Assembly: GCF_002953255.1 (NCBI RefSeq)
Contig: NZ_CP026498.1
Span: 814,559-878,558 of the forward strand
DNA from: Streptomyces sp. CB01881
GTDB lineage: Bacteria; Actinomycetota; Actinomycetes; Streptomycetales; Streptomycetaceae
Length of the DNA stretch: 64,000 nt
Direction: 5' to 3'
Below the pieces are notes generated by a model. The model saw nothing but the letters and a program-made list of their open reading frames with translations. It was not told where the DNA came from and did not search any database. Both the position numbers and the translations under genes were made by a program. How positions within the stretch are numbered: position 1 is the stretch's first letter; every line of letters begins with the position of its first letter. Positions 16,449 through 24,942 of the stretch are shown in pieces.

Positions 16449-16754
16449 CGCTCTCACCGTCCTCCGGCGAGGCGCAGCGGGAAAGCGCCTCTCCTTCGCG
16501 TCGCCTCGATCCTTGCGCCTGCACCCACACGGCCGCCAGAGCCGACCGGCCCTGCCCACCAGGGCCACTGGACCCAGTCGACCGGCCGCCGCGACGACGG
16601 AGCCGTCGCCCCCGGCCGGAGCCGCCGCCCGGCGGAGCACCCGGCCGCACCCGCCGGAGTAGCAGCCGTACCGCGGTCGTGCGAACTTGGTGGAGGAGAT
16701 CTCCGACCGGGTCGCGCGGAAACGGGCGACGGATCTATCCGAAGGAGCCCGATC
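16449..16754. other. Divergent intergenic region, 306 bp
   Basis: Spacer between the leftward small membrane protein and the rightward DUF7144-type gene. Both promoters should be here. Apart from the AAGGAG ribosome-binding site at 16742-16747 I could not assign a firm promoter or operator, and no gene is supported. Confidence 0.4.
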
Positions 16755-17156
16755 ATGGCGAGCAACGTCAGCCGGAAACCGTTCGCGACCGGCTGGACCA
16801 CCTTCGCAGCCTGCCTGATGATCTTCGGCGGAGCGATGGCCGTCCTTGAGGGGATCGGCGCCATCGTCAACGACGAGCGCTACGTCATCACCGGCAACTA
16901 CGTCTACAAGTTCAACGTCACCGGCTGGGGCTGGCTGCACCTCATCCTGGGCCTCCTCATCGTGGTGGCGGGCTTCATGCTCTTCACCGGCGCGATGTGG
17001 GCACGGATCCTCGGTGTGGTCGCCGCAGGGCTGAACATGATCGTCAACTTCCTGTGGCTGCCCTACTACCCGTTCTGGGCCATCGTCCTGATCGCCATCG
17101 ACATCTTCGTCATCTGGGCCCTGACGGCCGGCACGCACCGGGAAGCCCACGCATAG
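16755..17156 (+). CDS. DUF7144-type four-helix membrane protein
   Basis: A 133-residue integral membrane protein with four predicted helices: FAACLMIFGGAMAVLEGIGAI, WLHLILGLLIVVAGFMLF, LGVVAAGLNMIVNFLWLP and FWAIVLIAIDIFVIWAL. The loop NDERYVITGNYVYKFNVTGWGW between helices 1 and 2 and the PYYPFWAI motif are characteristic of this widespread actinobacterial family of unknown function. ATG 16755 has a strong AAGGAG. Confidence 0.9.
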   Translation: MASNVSRKPFATGWTTFAACLMIFGGAMAVLEGIGAIVNDERYVITGNYVYKFNVTGWGWLHLILGLLIVVAGFMLFTGAMWARILGVVAAGLNMIVNFLWLPYYPFWAIVLIAIDIFVIWALTAGTHREAHA

Positions 17157-17169
17157 ACGGCGGGTCGCC

Positions 17170-17197
17170 GCCGGGCCGGGTCCAGGACCGGCCCGGC
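17170..17197. terminator. Hairpin between converging genes
   Basis: GCCGGGCCGG (17170-17179) pairs with CCGGCCCGGC (17188-17197); the pairing extends into the loop with one bulged G. It lies between the DUF7144-type gene and the methyltransferase gene, which converge. Confidence 0.65.
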
Positions 17198-17246
17198 GCC
17201 ATCCGTCCGGCAGGCCCCCCCGCTCCGGCACGCCGCCCGGGGCCGC

Positions 17247-17873
17247 TCAGGCGGGCGAGACGGCGACCCCGAGGGAGTCGGCCCCCATCGGCTTCGGGGC
17301 GCCCTTCTCGTAGAACACGTCGAGATCGGTGATGACGAAGCCCGCCCCGGTCAGCAGCCCGGCGACCGGACGGGTCAGGTGGCACCCGGCGAACAGCCGC
17401 TGCTCCAGCGGGTCGAGACGCCGCTGCCAGCGGCGCACGGCCTCGTCCCCCTCCGGGGCCAGGCCGTGCTCGACGAAGTGCAGCGTCCCGCCGGGCCTGA
17501 GCACGCGCCGCACCTCGCGCAGGGCCGCCTCGACGTCCGGGACGGTGCACAGCGTCCAGGTCGACAGCGCCGCGTCGAAGCAGTGGTCCGGGAACGGCAG
17601 CACCTGACCGTCCAGGCCGCCGCGCTCGACCGGGACGGGGGTCGCGGCCAACCGGTCGGCCGCCAGCCTCCAGCCCACCTCGGAGGGGTCCACCGCGGTC
17701 ACCCGAGTCACGGCCGCCGGGTAGAACGGGACGTTCAGCCCCGAGCCGAACCCGATCTCCAGGACATCGCCCTCAAGCCCCTCGCAGACCCTCCGCCGCA
17801 GGTGCGCGGCCTCCTTCGTCCCGCAGACGACGTTGACGATCCGCGGCACGACCTGATCGGCGTAGAACCCCAT
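17247..17873 (-). CDS. Class I SAM-dependent methyltransferase (UbiE-like)
   Basis: A 208-residue methyltransferase with motif I VLEIGFGSGLNVPFY, post-I acidic residue in VTAVDPSE, motif II FDAALSTWTLCTVPD and motif III RVLRPGGTLHFVEHGL. Homologues are often annotated as UbiE/phosphatidylethanolamine-like methyltransferases; the substrate is not evident. ATG 17873 is preceded by GGAGG at ideal spacing. Confidence 0.92.
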   Translation of the reverse strand: MGFYADQVVPRIVNVVCGTKEAAHLRRRVCEGLEGDVLEIGFGSGLNVPFYPAAVTRVTAVDPSEVGWRLAADRLAATPVPVERGGLDGQVLPFPDHCFDAALSTWTLCTVPDVEAALREVRRVLRPGGTLHFVEHGLAPEGDEAVRRWQRRLDPLEQRLFAGCHLTRPVAGLLTGAGFVITDLDVFYEKGAPKPMGADSLGVAVSPA

Positions 17874-17928
17874 GGCGGCCTCCAGCCCTCAGGACCAGTC
17901 TGGCATCGGGCCGGTCCACCCGGCACCC

Positions 17929-17963
17929 CCCGGCCGGGCCGCACGGCGCGGGGCCCGGCCGGG
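17929..17963 (-). terminator. Hairpin after the Dyp peroxidase gene
   Basis: CCCGGCCGGGCC (17929-17940) pairs with GGCCCGGCCGGG (17952-17963), 11-nt loop. It lies 24 nt past the stop of the leftward peroxidase gene. Confidence 0.7.
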
Positions 17964-17986
17964 CGTGCGGGGAGGGCCGACGGGCG

Positions 17987-19201
17987 TCAGGCCCAGAGCA
18001 CCTCGCCGAGGGTGCCGCCCTCCCGGGCGCCCGGGAGGACGTACGCGACGGCCGAGGCGGTGTGTTCGAGGTGGGGGTTCAGGGCGTCGCGGGCAGCCAG
18101 GCGGGACTGGACGCGGGAGAACTGGGCGGGGTCGCGCACGAAGGCGCAGAAGAGGAGGCCGCGGTCGTCCGGTCCGTCGTCGTAGCTGTAGCCGCGGCGG
18201 AGCATCCGGGCGCCGCCGTCGAGGCGGGGGCTGGTGAGGCGGACGTGGGCGGTGGCGGGGATGACGTAGGAGCCGTCCGGGTTCTTGGTGTAGATGTCCG
18301 GCTCGTCGTGCTCGGCGGTGCCGGTGAGCGGGGCGCCGTCGCCGATCCGCCGGCCCATCGCCAGGTTCTTCCGGTCCTCGGGGAGGGCCGCGAAGGCGGC
18401 GGTGTCCATGCGGATGCGCCGGTAGACCAGGACGGTGCCGTTCTCGTGCGGCCCGGGCGGGCCCCAGACCCACTGCCGGGCGGCCTCGTCGTCCGGGTTG
18501 GCCGTGCCGTCCTTGAAGCCGAAGAGGTTGCGCGGGGTGGTGCCCGGGGCCGTCGGCGGCAGGAACCCCGACTGCGCCCAGCGCGGTACGGCACCGACGG
18601 CACGGGCCGCCGACCCGGCGAGCTCGGCGACGACGGCCAGTGTCCAGTGGTCGGTGGCGCACGCCTGCAGCAGCAGGTCGCCGCCGCCGCGCGCCGGGTC
18701 GAGCCGGTCGCCGGGGAACGCCGGCAGCTCCGCCAGCCGGGCCGGGACGTTGAGCCCCAGCCGGGTGGCGAGCGCCGGGCCGACGCCGACCAGGGAGGTG
18801 AGCCGGGTCGTGCCGCCGCCCTGCAACCGCGGGTCGGCCGGCGCGTCGGACGCCGCGGACGACAGGGTGCGGGTGAGTGCGGCGAGGAGCGCGCGCAGGG
18901 CCTCCCGGTCCGCGGCGGCGGAGGTCTGCGGGAGGTCGAAGGCGATCAGCCGTGTGGCGGCGGGCTGAGGGGACGTCACCCCGGCCTGCCGGGCGCCGTG
19001 GAAGGGGATCGCGGCCTCCGGGGGCGGCCCACCGGTGGCGCCGCGGTGGCCGGACGTGCGGTCGCCGCCCGCCAGTTCGCCGGCCGCCGCGCCGATCCCG
19101 GCGGCGAGGACCCCTCCGGCGGCGAGCAGTGCCCTCCGCCGCCCGATACCGGTCACGGCGGGCCCGGTCGGCGGCTGCGCGTTTTCCGGTTCGGTAGGCA
19201 T
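17987..19201 (-). CDS. Dyp-type heme peroxidase, Tat-exported
   Basis: A 404-residue dye-decolorizing peroxidase of the EfeB/DtpA type. The N-terminus GRRRALLAAGG (about residues 21-31) is a twin-arginine signal followed by a hydrophobic core. The diagnostic distal motif GFKDGTANP (GxxDG, catalytic Asp) lies in the middle; the proximal heme-ligand region is ATAHVRLTSP, followed by RRGYSYDDG and LFCAFVRDP. It reduces peroxide with heme outside the cell, and in some relatives removes iron from heme or matures copper enzymes. ATG 19201 is used; an upstream in-frame ATG would add 12 residues. The divergent beta-helix lipoprotein gene starts only 31 bp away. Confidence 0.94.
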   Translation of the reverse strand: MPTEPENAQPPTGPAVTGIGRRRALLAAGGVLAAGIGAAAGELAGGDRTSGHRGATGGPPPEAAIPFHGARQAGVTSPQPAATRLIAFDLPQTSAAADREALRALLAALTRTLSSAASDAPADPRLQGGGTTRLTSLVGVGPALATRLGLNVPARLAELPAFPGDRLDPARGGGDLLLQACATDHWTLAVVAELAGSAARAVGAVPRWAQSGFLPPTAPGTTPRNLFGFKDGTANPDDEAARQWVWGPPGPHENGTVLVYRRIRMDTAAFAALPEDRKNLAMGRRIGDGAPLTGTAEHDEPDIYTKNPDGSYVIPATAHVRLTSPRLDGGARMLRRGYSYDDGPDDRGLLFCAFVRDPAQFSRVQSRLAARDALNPHLEHTASAVAYVLPGAREGGTLGEVLWA

Positions 19202-19232
19202 GCGCCCTATTGGAGACGATAGAACACTTGCC
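19202..19232. promoter_or_regulatory. Very short divergent spacer (31 bp)
   Basis: Only 31 bp separate the two start codons of the Dyp peroxidase (leftward) and beta-helix lipoprotein (rightward). The promoters must overlap each other or the opposite coding starts. TTGCCATGCAA, a small palindrome, covers the lipoprotein ATG. GGAG at 19212-19215 is far from that ATG. Confidence 0.45.
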
Positions 19233-20627
19233 ATGCAAATCATGCCTTCTGACGATTCGTCGACCCCTGCGGCCGCCCGGCCGCCGGCGTTCCGGACGGC
19301 CGCCCTGCGACACCTGCCGACCCTGGCCGTGTCGGTCGCCCTGGCCGTGTCGGTCGCCCTGGCGGCCGCCGGGTGCTCCTCCAGCGGTTCGGGCTCCGCG
19401 GACGCCGGGCACCCGGCCGGGAGCGTGCTACGGGTGCCGGAGGACTTCCCCACCGTCCAGAAGGCCGTGGACGTCGCCCGCGAGGGCGAGACGGTGCTGG
19501 TCGGCCCGGGCGTCTACCGCGAGAGCGTACGCGTCGCCAAGGCCCGCATCGTCCTGCGCGGGACGGACCGCAACAGCGTGGTCCTCGACGGCGGGCTGCG
19601 GCTCGTCAACGGCGTCACCGTCACCGGCCCGGGCTCGGTGGTGGAGAACCTCACCGTCCACGGATACCTCGCCAACGGAGTCCTGTTCACCGGGGTCACC
19701 GACGAGAAGCTGCAGCAGCACGGCGCGGGCGGCTCCGCGTACGACCCGCTGGACACCGCCCGTTTCCCGGTCGTCCAGGGCTTCCGGGCGACCCGGGTGA
19801 CGGCCTATGACAACGGCCTCTACGGCATCTACGCCTTCGACGCCCGCGGCGGCGTGATCGAGGACTCCTACGCCTCCGGGCAGGCGGACTCCGGCATCTA
19901 CGTCGGCCAGTGCAAGCCGTGCGACACCGTGGTGCGCGGCAACACGGTGGAGCGCAACGCGGTCGGCATCGAGCTGACCAACGCCTCGGACGGGCTGTCG
20001 GTGCTGGGCAACCGCGTGGTCGGCAACCGGGTCGGCGTCACGGTGAACTCCAACGACCTGGAGGCCCTCGCCCCCCAGCACGGCGCGGTGATCGCGGGCA
20101 ACGTCGTCGCCGACAACAACGCCGCCGACACCCCGGAACAGGCGGACGGGGGTTTCGGGATCGGGATCGGGATCGGCGGCGGCACGGCGAACCAGGTGCT
20201 CCGCAACCTCGTCCGGGGCAACCGCGCCGCCGGGGTGCTCGTCACCGACCCGCCGGGGCACCCGGCGAGCGGCAACCGCGTCGAGGGCAACCGCACGGAC
20301 GGCAACGGCGCCGACCTCGTCCTGGCCTCCGCCGACCCGGGCAACTGCTTCACCGGCAACCGGCCCGCCGTCCAGAGCCCGGACGACCTGGAGACGGTGG
20401 CCGGGTGCGGCGCCCAGGGCCGCAGGCCGCTGGCCGCCGGCCGCACGGCCCCGGTCCAGGCGCCACCCGGCATCCCCTTCAGCCAGGTGCAGGCCCCGCC
20501 CGCGCAGCCCTCGCTGCCCGACCCGACCACCCCCGGCCGCCCGGCCACCGACCTGCCGGGAGCCGTCGACCCGGACGCCTACCGGCTCCCGGCCGACCCT
20601 TCCGACGCCCCCCAGAAGGTGGGTTGA
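19233..20627 (+). CDS. Right-handed beta-helix (NosD-like) lipoprotein
   Basis: A 464-residue lipoprotein. The N-terminal region has a hydrophobic signal (LAVSVALAVSVALAAAGCSS) with a lipobox-like AAGC, placing it on the outer face of the membrane. From about residue 70 it has parallel beta-helix repeats of the pectate-lyase/NosD type (IVLRGTDRNSVVLDGG, VENLTVHGY, VIEDSYASGQ, VVRGNTVERN, VLGNRVVGN, VIAGNVVADN). A Pro-rich tail follows. It may bind or cleave polysaccharide, or bind copper as in NosD. ATG 19233 is chosen; ATG 19242 in the same frame is possible. It faces the peroxidase gene, suggesting co-regulation. Confidence 0.88.
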   Translation: MQIMPSDDSSTPAAARPPAFRTAALRHLPTLAVSVALAVSVALAAAGCSSSGSGSADAGHPAGSVLRVPEDFPTVQKAVDVAREGETVLVGPGVYRESVRVAKARIVLRGTDRNSVVLDGGLRLVNGVTVTGPGSVVENLTVHGYLANGVLFTGVTDEKLQQHGAGGSAYDPLDTARFPVVQGFRATRVTAYDNGLYGIYAFDARGGVIEDSYASGQADSGIYVGQCKPCDTVVRGNTVERNAVGIELTNASDGLSVLGNRVVGNRVGVTVNSNDLEALAPQHGAVIAGNVVADNNAADTPEQADGGFGIGIGIGGGTANQVLRNLVRGNRAAGVLVTDPPGHPASGNRVEGNRTDGNGADLVLASADPGNCFTGNRPAVQSPDDLETVAGCGAQGRRPLAAGRTAPVQAPPGIPFSQVQAPPAQPSLPDPTTPGRPATDLPGAVDPDAYRLPADPSDAPQKVG

Positions 20628-20660
20628 GCGCCGGGACACCGCCTCGGGTCACCTCCGCCG

Positions 20661-21446
20661 TCACCCCGTGAGCCACGGCGCCTCGGGGAGCTTCGCGTCG
20701 CCGTTGCGCCCGGAGAACTCCACGGTCGTCGGGGTGCCCAGGTCCGCCATCCGCATCGTCACCCGCCGCAGCGTGCCCTCGCCGTCGACCCAGTACGTCA
20801 GCGGCGAGCGCCCGGTGTCGGGCGCGGCACCCTGGGCACGCGGTCCGGCGAACCGGTCGTAGCTCCGGCCGTCGATCCGGTCCCGGCCGAGCCAGCGCGC
20901 ACCCGACTGGGCGAGCAGCAGCGGGTTGTCGGGCCGGTCGGCGCCGAGCTGGACCATCAACTGGAGCCCGGCGTCCAGCGGATCCGCCGTGTACTGGCGC
21001 GGCGACCAGCCCGCCCGGGGGACGTGCTCGGCATGCTGCCAGGGCGGCCCGGCGTCGCCCTCGGGCGCGGGGGCCAGGCCCAGGCCGCCGGCGTCCCAGA
21101 CGATCAGACCGTGGTCGAGCGGACCGTTCGCCCCGGTGACCTGGTAGCGGCCCGCACCCCGGCGCGTGCGGTGGTCCACGATCCCCTCGACCCTGACCTG
21201 TACGCCTCCGCCCTCCGCCGCCGTGAGCACCACCGCCACCGGAGCGGCCTGGTACAGGTTCAGCCGCGACAGGGCCAGCCGTGCCGCCTCGTCGCCGGTC
21301 ACCGGCCGCTCCGAGGCCTCGTCGGAGACGGTCCGGTAGGCGGCCAGTCCGCCCACCGCGAGGCCGCACACCGCCACCGCGACCAGTGTCCTGAGCCAGA
21401 GGGTCCGACGCGGCCCACGGCCGTCGGTCTTCGTCTTCCGGGCCAT
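20661..21446 (-). CDS. Membrane-anchored protein of unknown function
   Basis: A 261-residue protein with one N-terminal transmembrane anchor (residues about 16-36, after a Lys/Arg-rich start) and a soluble extracytoplasmic domain of about 220 residues. The C-terminal part, TYWVDGEGTLRRVTMRMADLGTPTTVEF, resembles the last strands of LolA/LppX-like lipoprotein-binding folds, but this is weak. Function unknown. ATG 21446 has GAAGG upstream. It may be co-transcribed with nothing else: a strong hairpin separates it from the wall protein gene. Confidence 0.75.
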   Translation of the reverse strand: MARKTKTDGRGPRRTLWLRTLVAVAVCGLAVGGLAAYRTVSDEASERPVTGDEAARLALSRLNLYQAAPVAVVLTAAEGGGVQVRVEGIVDHRTRRGAGRYQVTGANGPLDHGLIVWDAGGLGLAPAPEGDAGPPWQHAEHVPRAGWSPRQYTADPLDAGLQLMVQLGADRPDNPLLLAQSGARWLGRDRIDGRSYDRFAGPRAQGAAPDTGRSPLTYWVDGEGTLRRVTMRMADLGTPTTVEFSGRNGDAKLPEAPWLTG

Positions 21447-21481
21447 GCCGTTGCCTTCTCTCCTTCGTCGGTCACAACGGT

Positions 21482-21520
21482 CGGGCGGGTTCCCGGACCG
21501 GTGGTCCGGGAACCCGCCCG
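21482..21520 (-). terminator. Hairpin terminator after the SdrD-like wall protein gene
   Basis: A perfect 18-bp inverted repeat: CGGGCGGGTTCC... (21482-21499), loop GGT (21500-21502), complementary arm 21503-21520. It is located 31 nt beyond the stop of the leftward wall protein gene. Confidence 0.85.
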
Positions 21521-21550
21521 ATACCGGCCCCCGCGGGAGGGCCGGAGCGA

Positions 21551-24388
21551 CTACTGGTGCCGGGCCCTTCGCCTACGGGCCGTCACCAGCAGGGCCGTTC
21601 CGAGGACGGTGAACACCACGGCACCGGCCAGGGCCATCGACGTCCCCTGCCCCACACCGGTACCGGCCAGGTGCGAGCCGGGCGCGGGGCGCGGTGGCAC
21701 CGGCGCGGCCGGGGTGTCCGGCCCGCCCGGGGTGTCCGGCGGCGTCGGCACCGGCGTCGGCACCGGCGTCGTCGTCGGCGTCGTCGTCGGCGTCGGGGTG
21801 GACGTCGTCGTCGGGGTGGGAGTGGGCGTCGGGGTGGGGATGAGCCGGTTGACGGCCGTCACCGAGACCCCGGCGTCGAGGTTGTCGGAGGTGAGCACCA
21901 GCGGCCCCGCCACCGGGTTCTCCGGTGCGGCGTAGCCCGTCGGCGGGCTCAGCTCCTGCCAGTAGTACGTCCCCGGCGTGCCGCTGCCCTGGCAGACGCC
22001 GTCCGCACCTGTCGTACAGGGTTCACCGACGGGCGTGTCCGGCTTCGCCCCGGTGGCCTGCAACCCGTCCGTGCCGTTCGTCTCCTGCCACAGCCGGAAC
22101 GTCGCACCCGCCAGCGGCTTGCCGTCCTGGTCGTGCTTGACCAGGCGCAGCACGCCGTCCTGCCGGCGGAAGCCGAAGTCGAAGGTGTGGTCGTTCTCGC
22201 CCGGTCCGCCGGTGGTCAGGGCCCGTTCCGGATACTTGCCGCCGGACGGGACGACGCCCTTGGAGTCGACGAAGTGGTTGTCGCCGACGTCGTGGTCGGT
22301 GGGCACCCACTGGTAGAGCGGGCCACCCTTGGCGTAGTCGGCCGGCTCGTCGATCCGAATGGTGTACTTCGTCCTCGGCTTCAGGCCGCCGGGCACGTTG
22401 GAGTCGTCGAAGTAGTACTCACCGCGCTTCGTCGTCTTCGTCGTGGCGACCACCTTCCCCGACTCGTCGTAGAGGTGGACGGTCGCGCCGGGGACCGGCC
22501 GCTGGCCCGGGCTCTGGGTGCCCTTGCGCTCGGGGTCGTACCAGACCCGGTTGCCGATCTGCAGCGGCGCCTGGTCGCAGAGCACCTCCAGGTCGCCCAT
22601 GGAGGCGCCCTTGCCGAACGGTGCGTTGGTCCCCGCCGGGGTGAGCCGCAGGCCGAACTTCGGGTCCTGCTGTCCGTTCCGCTGGAGGAACGACGTGCCG
22701 TAGCCGAGGGCCTGGTGGTTGGGGTCGAAGGCGGAGGTCGCGATGGTGTTCTCCACCTTGGAGAGCGCCATGCCGGCGAACGCCGTGTTGCGGTGGCCGC
22801 CCCAGCTGGTGTCGAAGAAGCGGGTGCCCCGGGGGGACAGTCCGCAGCCCTCGTTGGTGTCCATCACGTACGTGCCGTTCGCCGGGCAGGCCTTGTTCAG
22901 GTCACCGCCGGACATGACGCTCGCGACCGAGCCCGGCGCGGGGGCGCCCGGACCGCGGTCGGCGAAGCGGTCGCGGAAGGCGAGCAGCATCGAACCGTCG
23001 GCCTCGAAGGCGATCTCGCCCAGCTCCGGTTCGGGGTTGGCGATGGTGGTGGTGCCGCACGCCCGGCCGTTCTGCGTGGTCGGGTAGGTGGCGGTCCACG
23101 GGAACCAGCCCGCACCGTCGCACGGGACCCCCGGGCCGACGGTCGACTGGCGCGGGTAGTCCAGCGGCTGGTCCAGCACCGCCTTGCCGAACACCCCGGT
23201 GCCGAGGTCGAACGGCAGGACCACCGCGCGCAGGTCCGCGAGCTTCCCGGTGGACTCGCCCGAGCAGACACCGCCCAGGTAGCCGGTACCGTCCTGGAGA
23301 CCCAGGCCGAAGGGCCGCCAGTCCCCGGCCGCCGGGCAGCCCGGGTCCGGGATCTCGTAGACCGCCTTCGGTGCGCCCGCGCTCGGCACGGTCGCGTCGT
23401 AGCGGTACAGCCTGCGGTCGGCGAGGTTGACGACGAACAGGTCCCGGCCGTCGTCGGTGATCTTGATGCCGCCCAGGCTCTCCTTGCCGGGCACCGTCAG
23501 GAAGGCGTCGTCCGTGCCCGGGCCGTGCACCGACGCCCCGGCGTCCGGGACGGTCGTGAACAGCGTGGTCCGCTTCTGTGCGGGGTCGGTGACGTAGATG
23601 CCGCCGGCACCGCCGGGGCCGTAGTCCGTGCCGCGCTTCGCCACCGCCGCCGAGAACACCCGCCTGTCGGCCTTGTTCCACGCGATGCCGAACAGCGTGC
23701 CCGTCTCCGCGTCGGTGGCGAGGTTCGTCACGTTGACGTCCACGCCGTCCTGCCCGCGCGCACTGTACGGGAAGGACACCAACGTGCGGCGCGTCCCGCC
23801 CTCGGTCGTCGTCGGCTGACAGGTCGTCACCAGCGGTGCGTTCTTCTGGCAGTAGTCGCCCGGGTTCCACAGCCCGGTCGTGTACGCCACCTCCTTCCCG
23901 CCGGTGAGGTCCACGAACTCCTCGTTGCTGCTCAGCTGGTTCGGCGCGCCGTCCAGCCCCTGCCGCGAGGCGAACGCCGGGAACAGCACCCCCGGCTTCG
24001 GATTCACCACCTGCACCCGGTACTTGCCCCCGGACAGCTTCGATACGGCCGGCGCCAGCTTCACCGTGCCGTCGGCCGCCGTGACGCCCTCGATGCCGGC
24101 CCCGGCGTCGTCGGTGAGCTTCACCTGCACACCGGCGATGCCCGGCTCCAGCGCCGGCGTCCACACCCCGCTCGTGTCGACGGCCCGCACCACGCGGACC
24201 GTCACCGTCCCGTCGCCGGACTGCGGAAAGGCCGACGGGGCCACCGCCAGCGAACAGGCGCCGATCCCGACGGCCACGGCCACGGCACCGCCGAGGGTGC
24301 GACTGCCCGGCACACCCGTCCGGCGCCGGCCCGGGCCGCGCGCGGCACCGGCTGTTTTCCCAGTTGTCGTTGTCATCCCTGCTCTCAT
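21551..24388 (-). CDS. SdrD/SpaA-type cell-wall protein with LAXTG sorting signal
   Basis: A 945-residue secreted, wall-anchored protein. After a signal peptide (to about residue 55) there is a long propeller-like region (residues about 100-590; GIAWNKADRRVFSAAV, ITDDGRDLFVVNLADRRLYRYD). An SdrD B-like Cna domain follows (IGNRVWYDPERKGTQSPGQ, VHLYDESGKVVATT, FDFGFRR), then a SpaA-like prealbumin domain (LRLVKHDQDGKPLAGATFRLW, GTYYWQELSPPTGY). A Thr/Pro linker of about 50 residues precedes HLAGTG, a hydrophobic helix and RRRRARHQ. LAXTG is the class E sortase motif used by streptomycete chaplins. Probably an adhesin or surface scaffold. ATG 24388 or 24376 may be the start. Confidence 0.9.
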   Translation of the reverse strand: MRAGMTTTTGKTAGAARGPGRRRTGVPGSRTLGGAVAVAVGIGACSLAVAPSAFPQSGDGTVTVRVVRAVDTSGVWTPALEPGIAGVQVKLTDDAGAGIEGVTAADGTVKLAPAVSKLSGGKYRVQVVNPKPGVLFPAFASRQGLDGAPNQLSSNEEFVDLTGGKEVAYTTGLWNPGDYCQKNAPLVTTCQPTTTEGGTRRTLVSFPYSARGQDGVDVNVTNLATDAETGTLFGIAWNKADRRVFSAAVAKRGTDYGPGGAGGIYVTDPAQKRTTLFTTVPDAGASVHGPGTDDAFLTVPGKESLGGIKITDDGRDLFVVNLADRRLYRYDATVPSAGAPKAVYEIPDPGCPAAGDWRPFGLGLQDGTGYLGGVCSGESTGKLADLRAVVLPFDLGTGVFGKAVLDQPLDYPRQSTVGPGVPCDGAGWFPWTATYPTTQNGRACGTTTIANPEPELGEIAFEADGSMLLAFRDRFADRGPGAPAPGSVASVMSGGDLNKACPANGTYVMDTNEGCGLSPRGTRFFDTSWGGHRNTAFAGMALSKVENTIATSAFDPNHQALGYGTSFLQRNGQQDPKFGLRLTPAGTNAPFGKGASMGDLEVLCDQAPLQIGNRVWYDPERKGTQSPGQRPVPGATVHLYDESGKVVATTKTTKRGEYYFDDSNVPGGLKPRTKYTIRIDEPADYAKGGPLYQWVPTDHDVGDNHFVDSKGVVPSGGKYPERALTTGGPGENDHTFDFGFRRQDGVLRLVKHDQDGKPLAGATFRLWQETNGTDGLQATGAKPDTPVGEPCTTGADGVCQGSGTPGTYYWQELSPPTGYAAPENPVAGPLVLTSDNLDAGVSVTAVNRLIPTPTPTPTPTTTSTPTPTTTPTTTPVPTPVPTPPDTPGGPDTPAAPVPPRPAPGSHLAGTGVGQGTSMALAGAVVFTVLGTALLVTARRRRARHQ

Positions 24389-24479
24389 CGTCCAGTTGGG
24401 CCTGTCGCCCGACCTCTTGAGGGAGTCCGCGAGTGGCGAAAAGCCGCCATTGTTAACGGGAGCTTAAAGGGGCATCGCA

Positions 24480-24499
24480 CAAGTTCGCAGCAGAACTTG
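24480..24499 (-). promoter_or_regulatory. Candidate operator upstream of the wall protein gene
   Basis: Inverted repeat CAAGTTC-N6-GAACTTG, perfect over 7 bp, about 92 bp before the wall protein start codon. On the minus strand it overlaps a possible -35 (TTGTGC), followed 18-19 bp later by an AT-rich GTTAAC, so a bound protein would affect initiation. The regulator is unknown. Confidence 0.45.
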
Positions 24500-24895
24500 A
24501 ACGTTGACGCTCAATCAGAGATCTGTCGACATCAGGCCAGGCCTCCCGCACCGGCTGCACCGCACGACTGCCCAACCCGCCTCCACCACACGCAACTTGC
24601 GCAACAGCGCCGCCCTCCGGAGACCGCCGGAGCAGACGTGTTCCGGGCCCGTCGCATGCCGAGCGCCCGACGGCGGATCCCGTGTCGAAACCCCGGCGCG
24701 GGCCCTTGCCCCGCGCGCCCCCGGGCCAGGGACTTTCACGGCTTGGCAATGCCCGGGCCAAGCGGGCCGAAAGCCACCGGCGGGCAGGGCCCGCCGGTTC
24801 GACGCTCCCCCGCTCCGGGAACACGGCATTTCGATTGTTCGGGTGGGACCCGACCGGTCCTGGTCGAACCGCCCGCGCCGACTTCACGGCACGTC

Positions 24896-24932
24896 GGGCA
24901 CCGGGCCGTCACCGCCTGCGCCGGCGGTGCCC
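24896..24932 (-). terminator. Possible terminator after the LAL ATPase gene
   Basis: Eight-bp stem GGGCACCG/CGGTGCCC with a 21-nt loop that can form an inner GC stem; located 11 nt downstream of the stop at 24943. Confidence 0.4.
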
Positions 24933-24942
24933 CGAGCCCGCC

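Larger units (their letters stand above)
24389..24942. other. Intergenic region upstream of the wall protein, 554 bp
   Basis: Contains regulatory signals but no supported gene. Near the wall protein are an AT-rich patch (24448-24468) and the perfect inverted repeat CAAGTTC (24480-24486) / GAACTTG (24493-24499), spacer GCAGCA. At the other end GGGCACCG (24896-24903) pairs with CGGTGCCC (24925-24932), a possible terminator for the LAL ATPase gene. CTTGGC/GCCAAG at 24742-24747 and 24757-24762 is a weaker hairpin. Confidence 0.5.
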
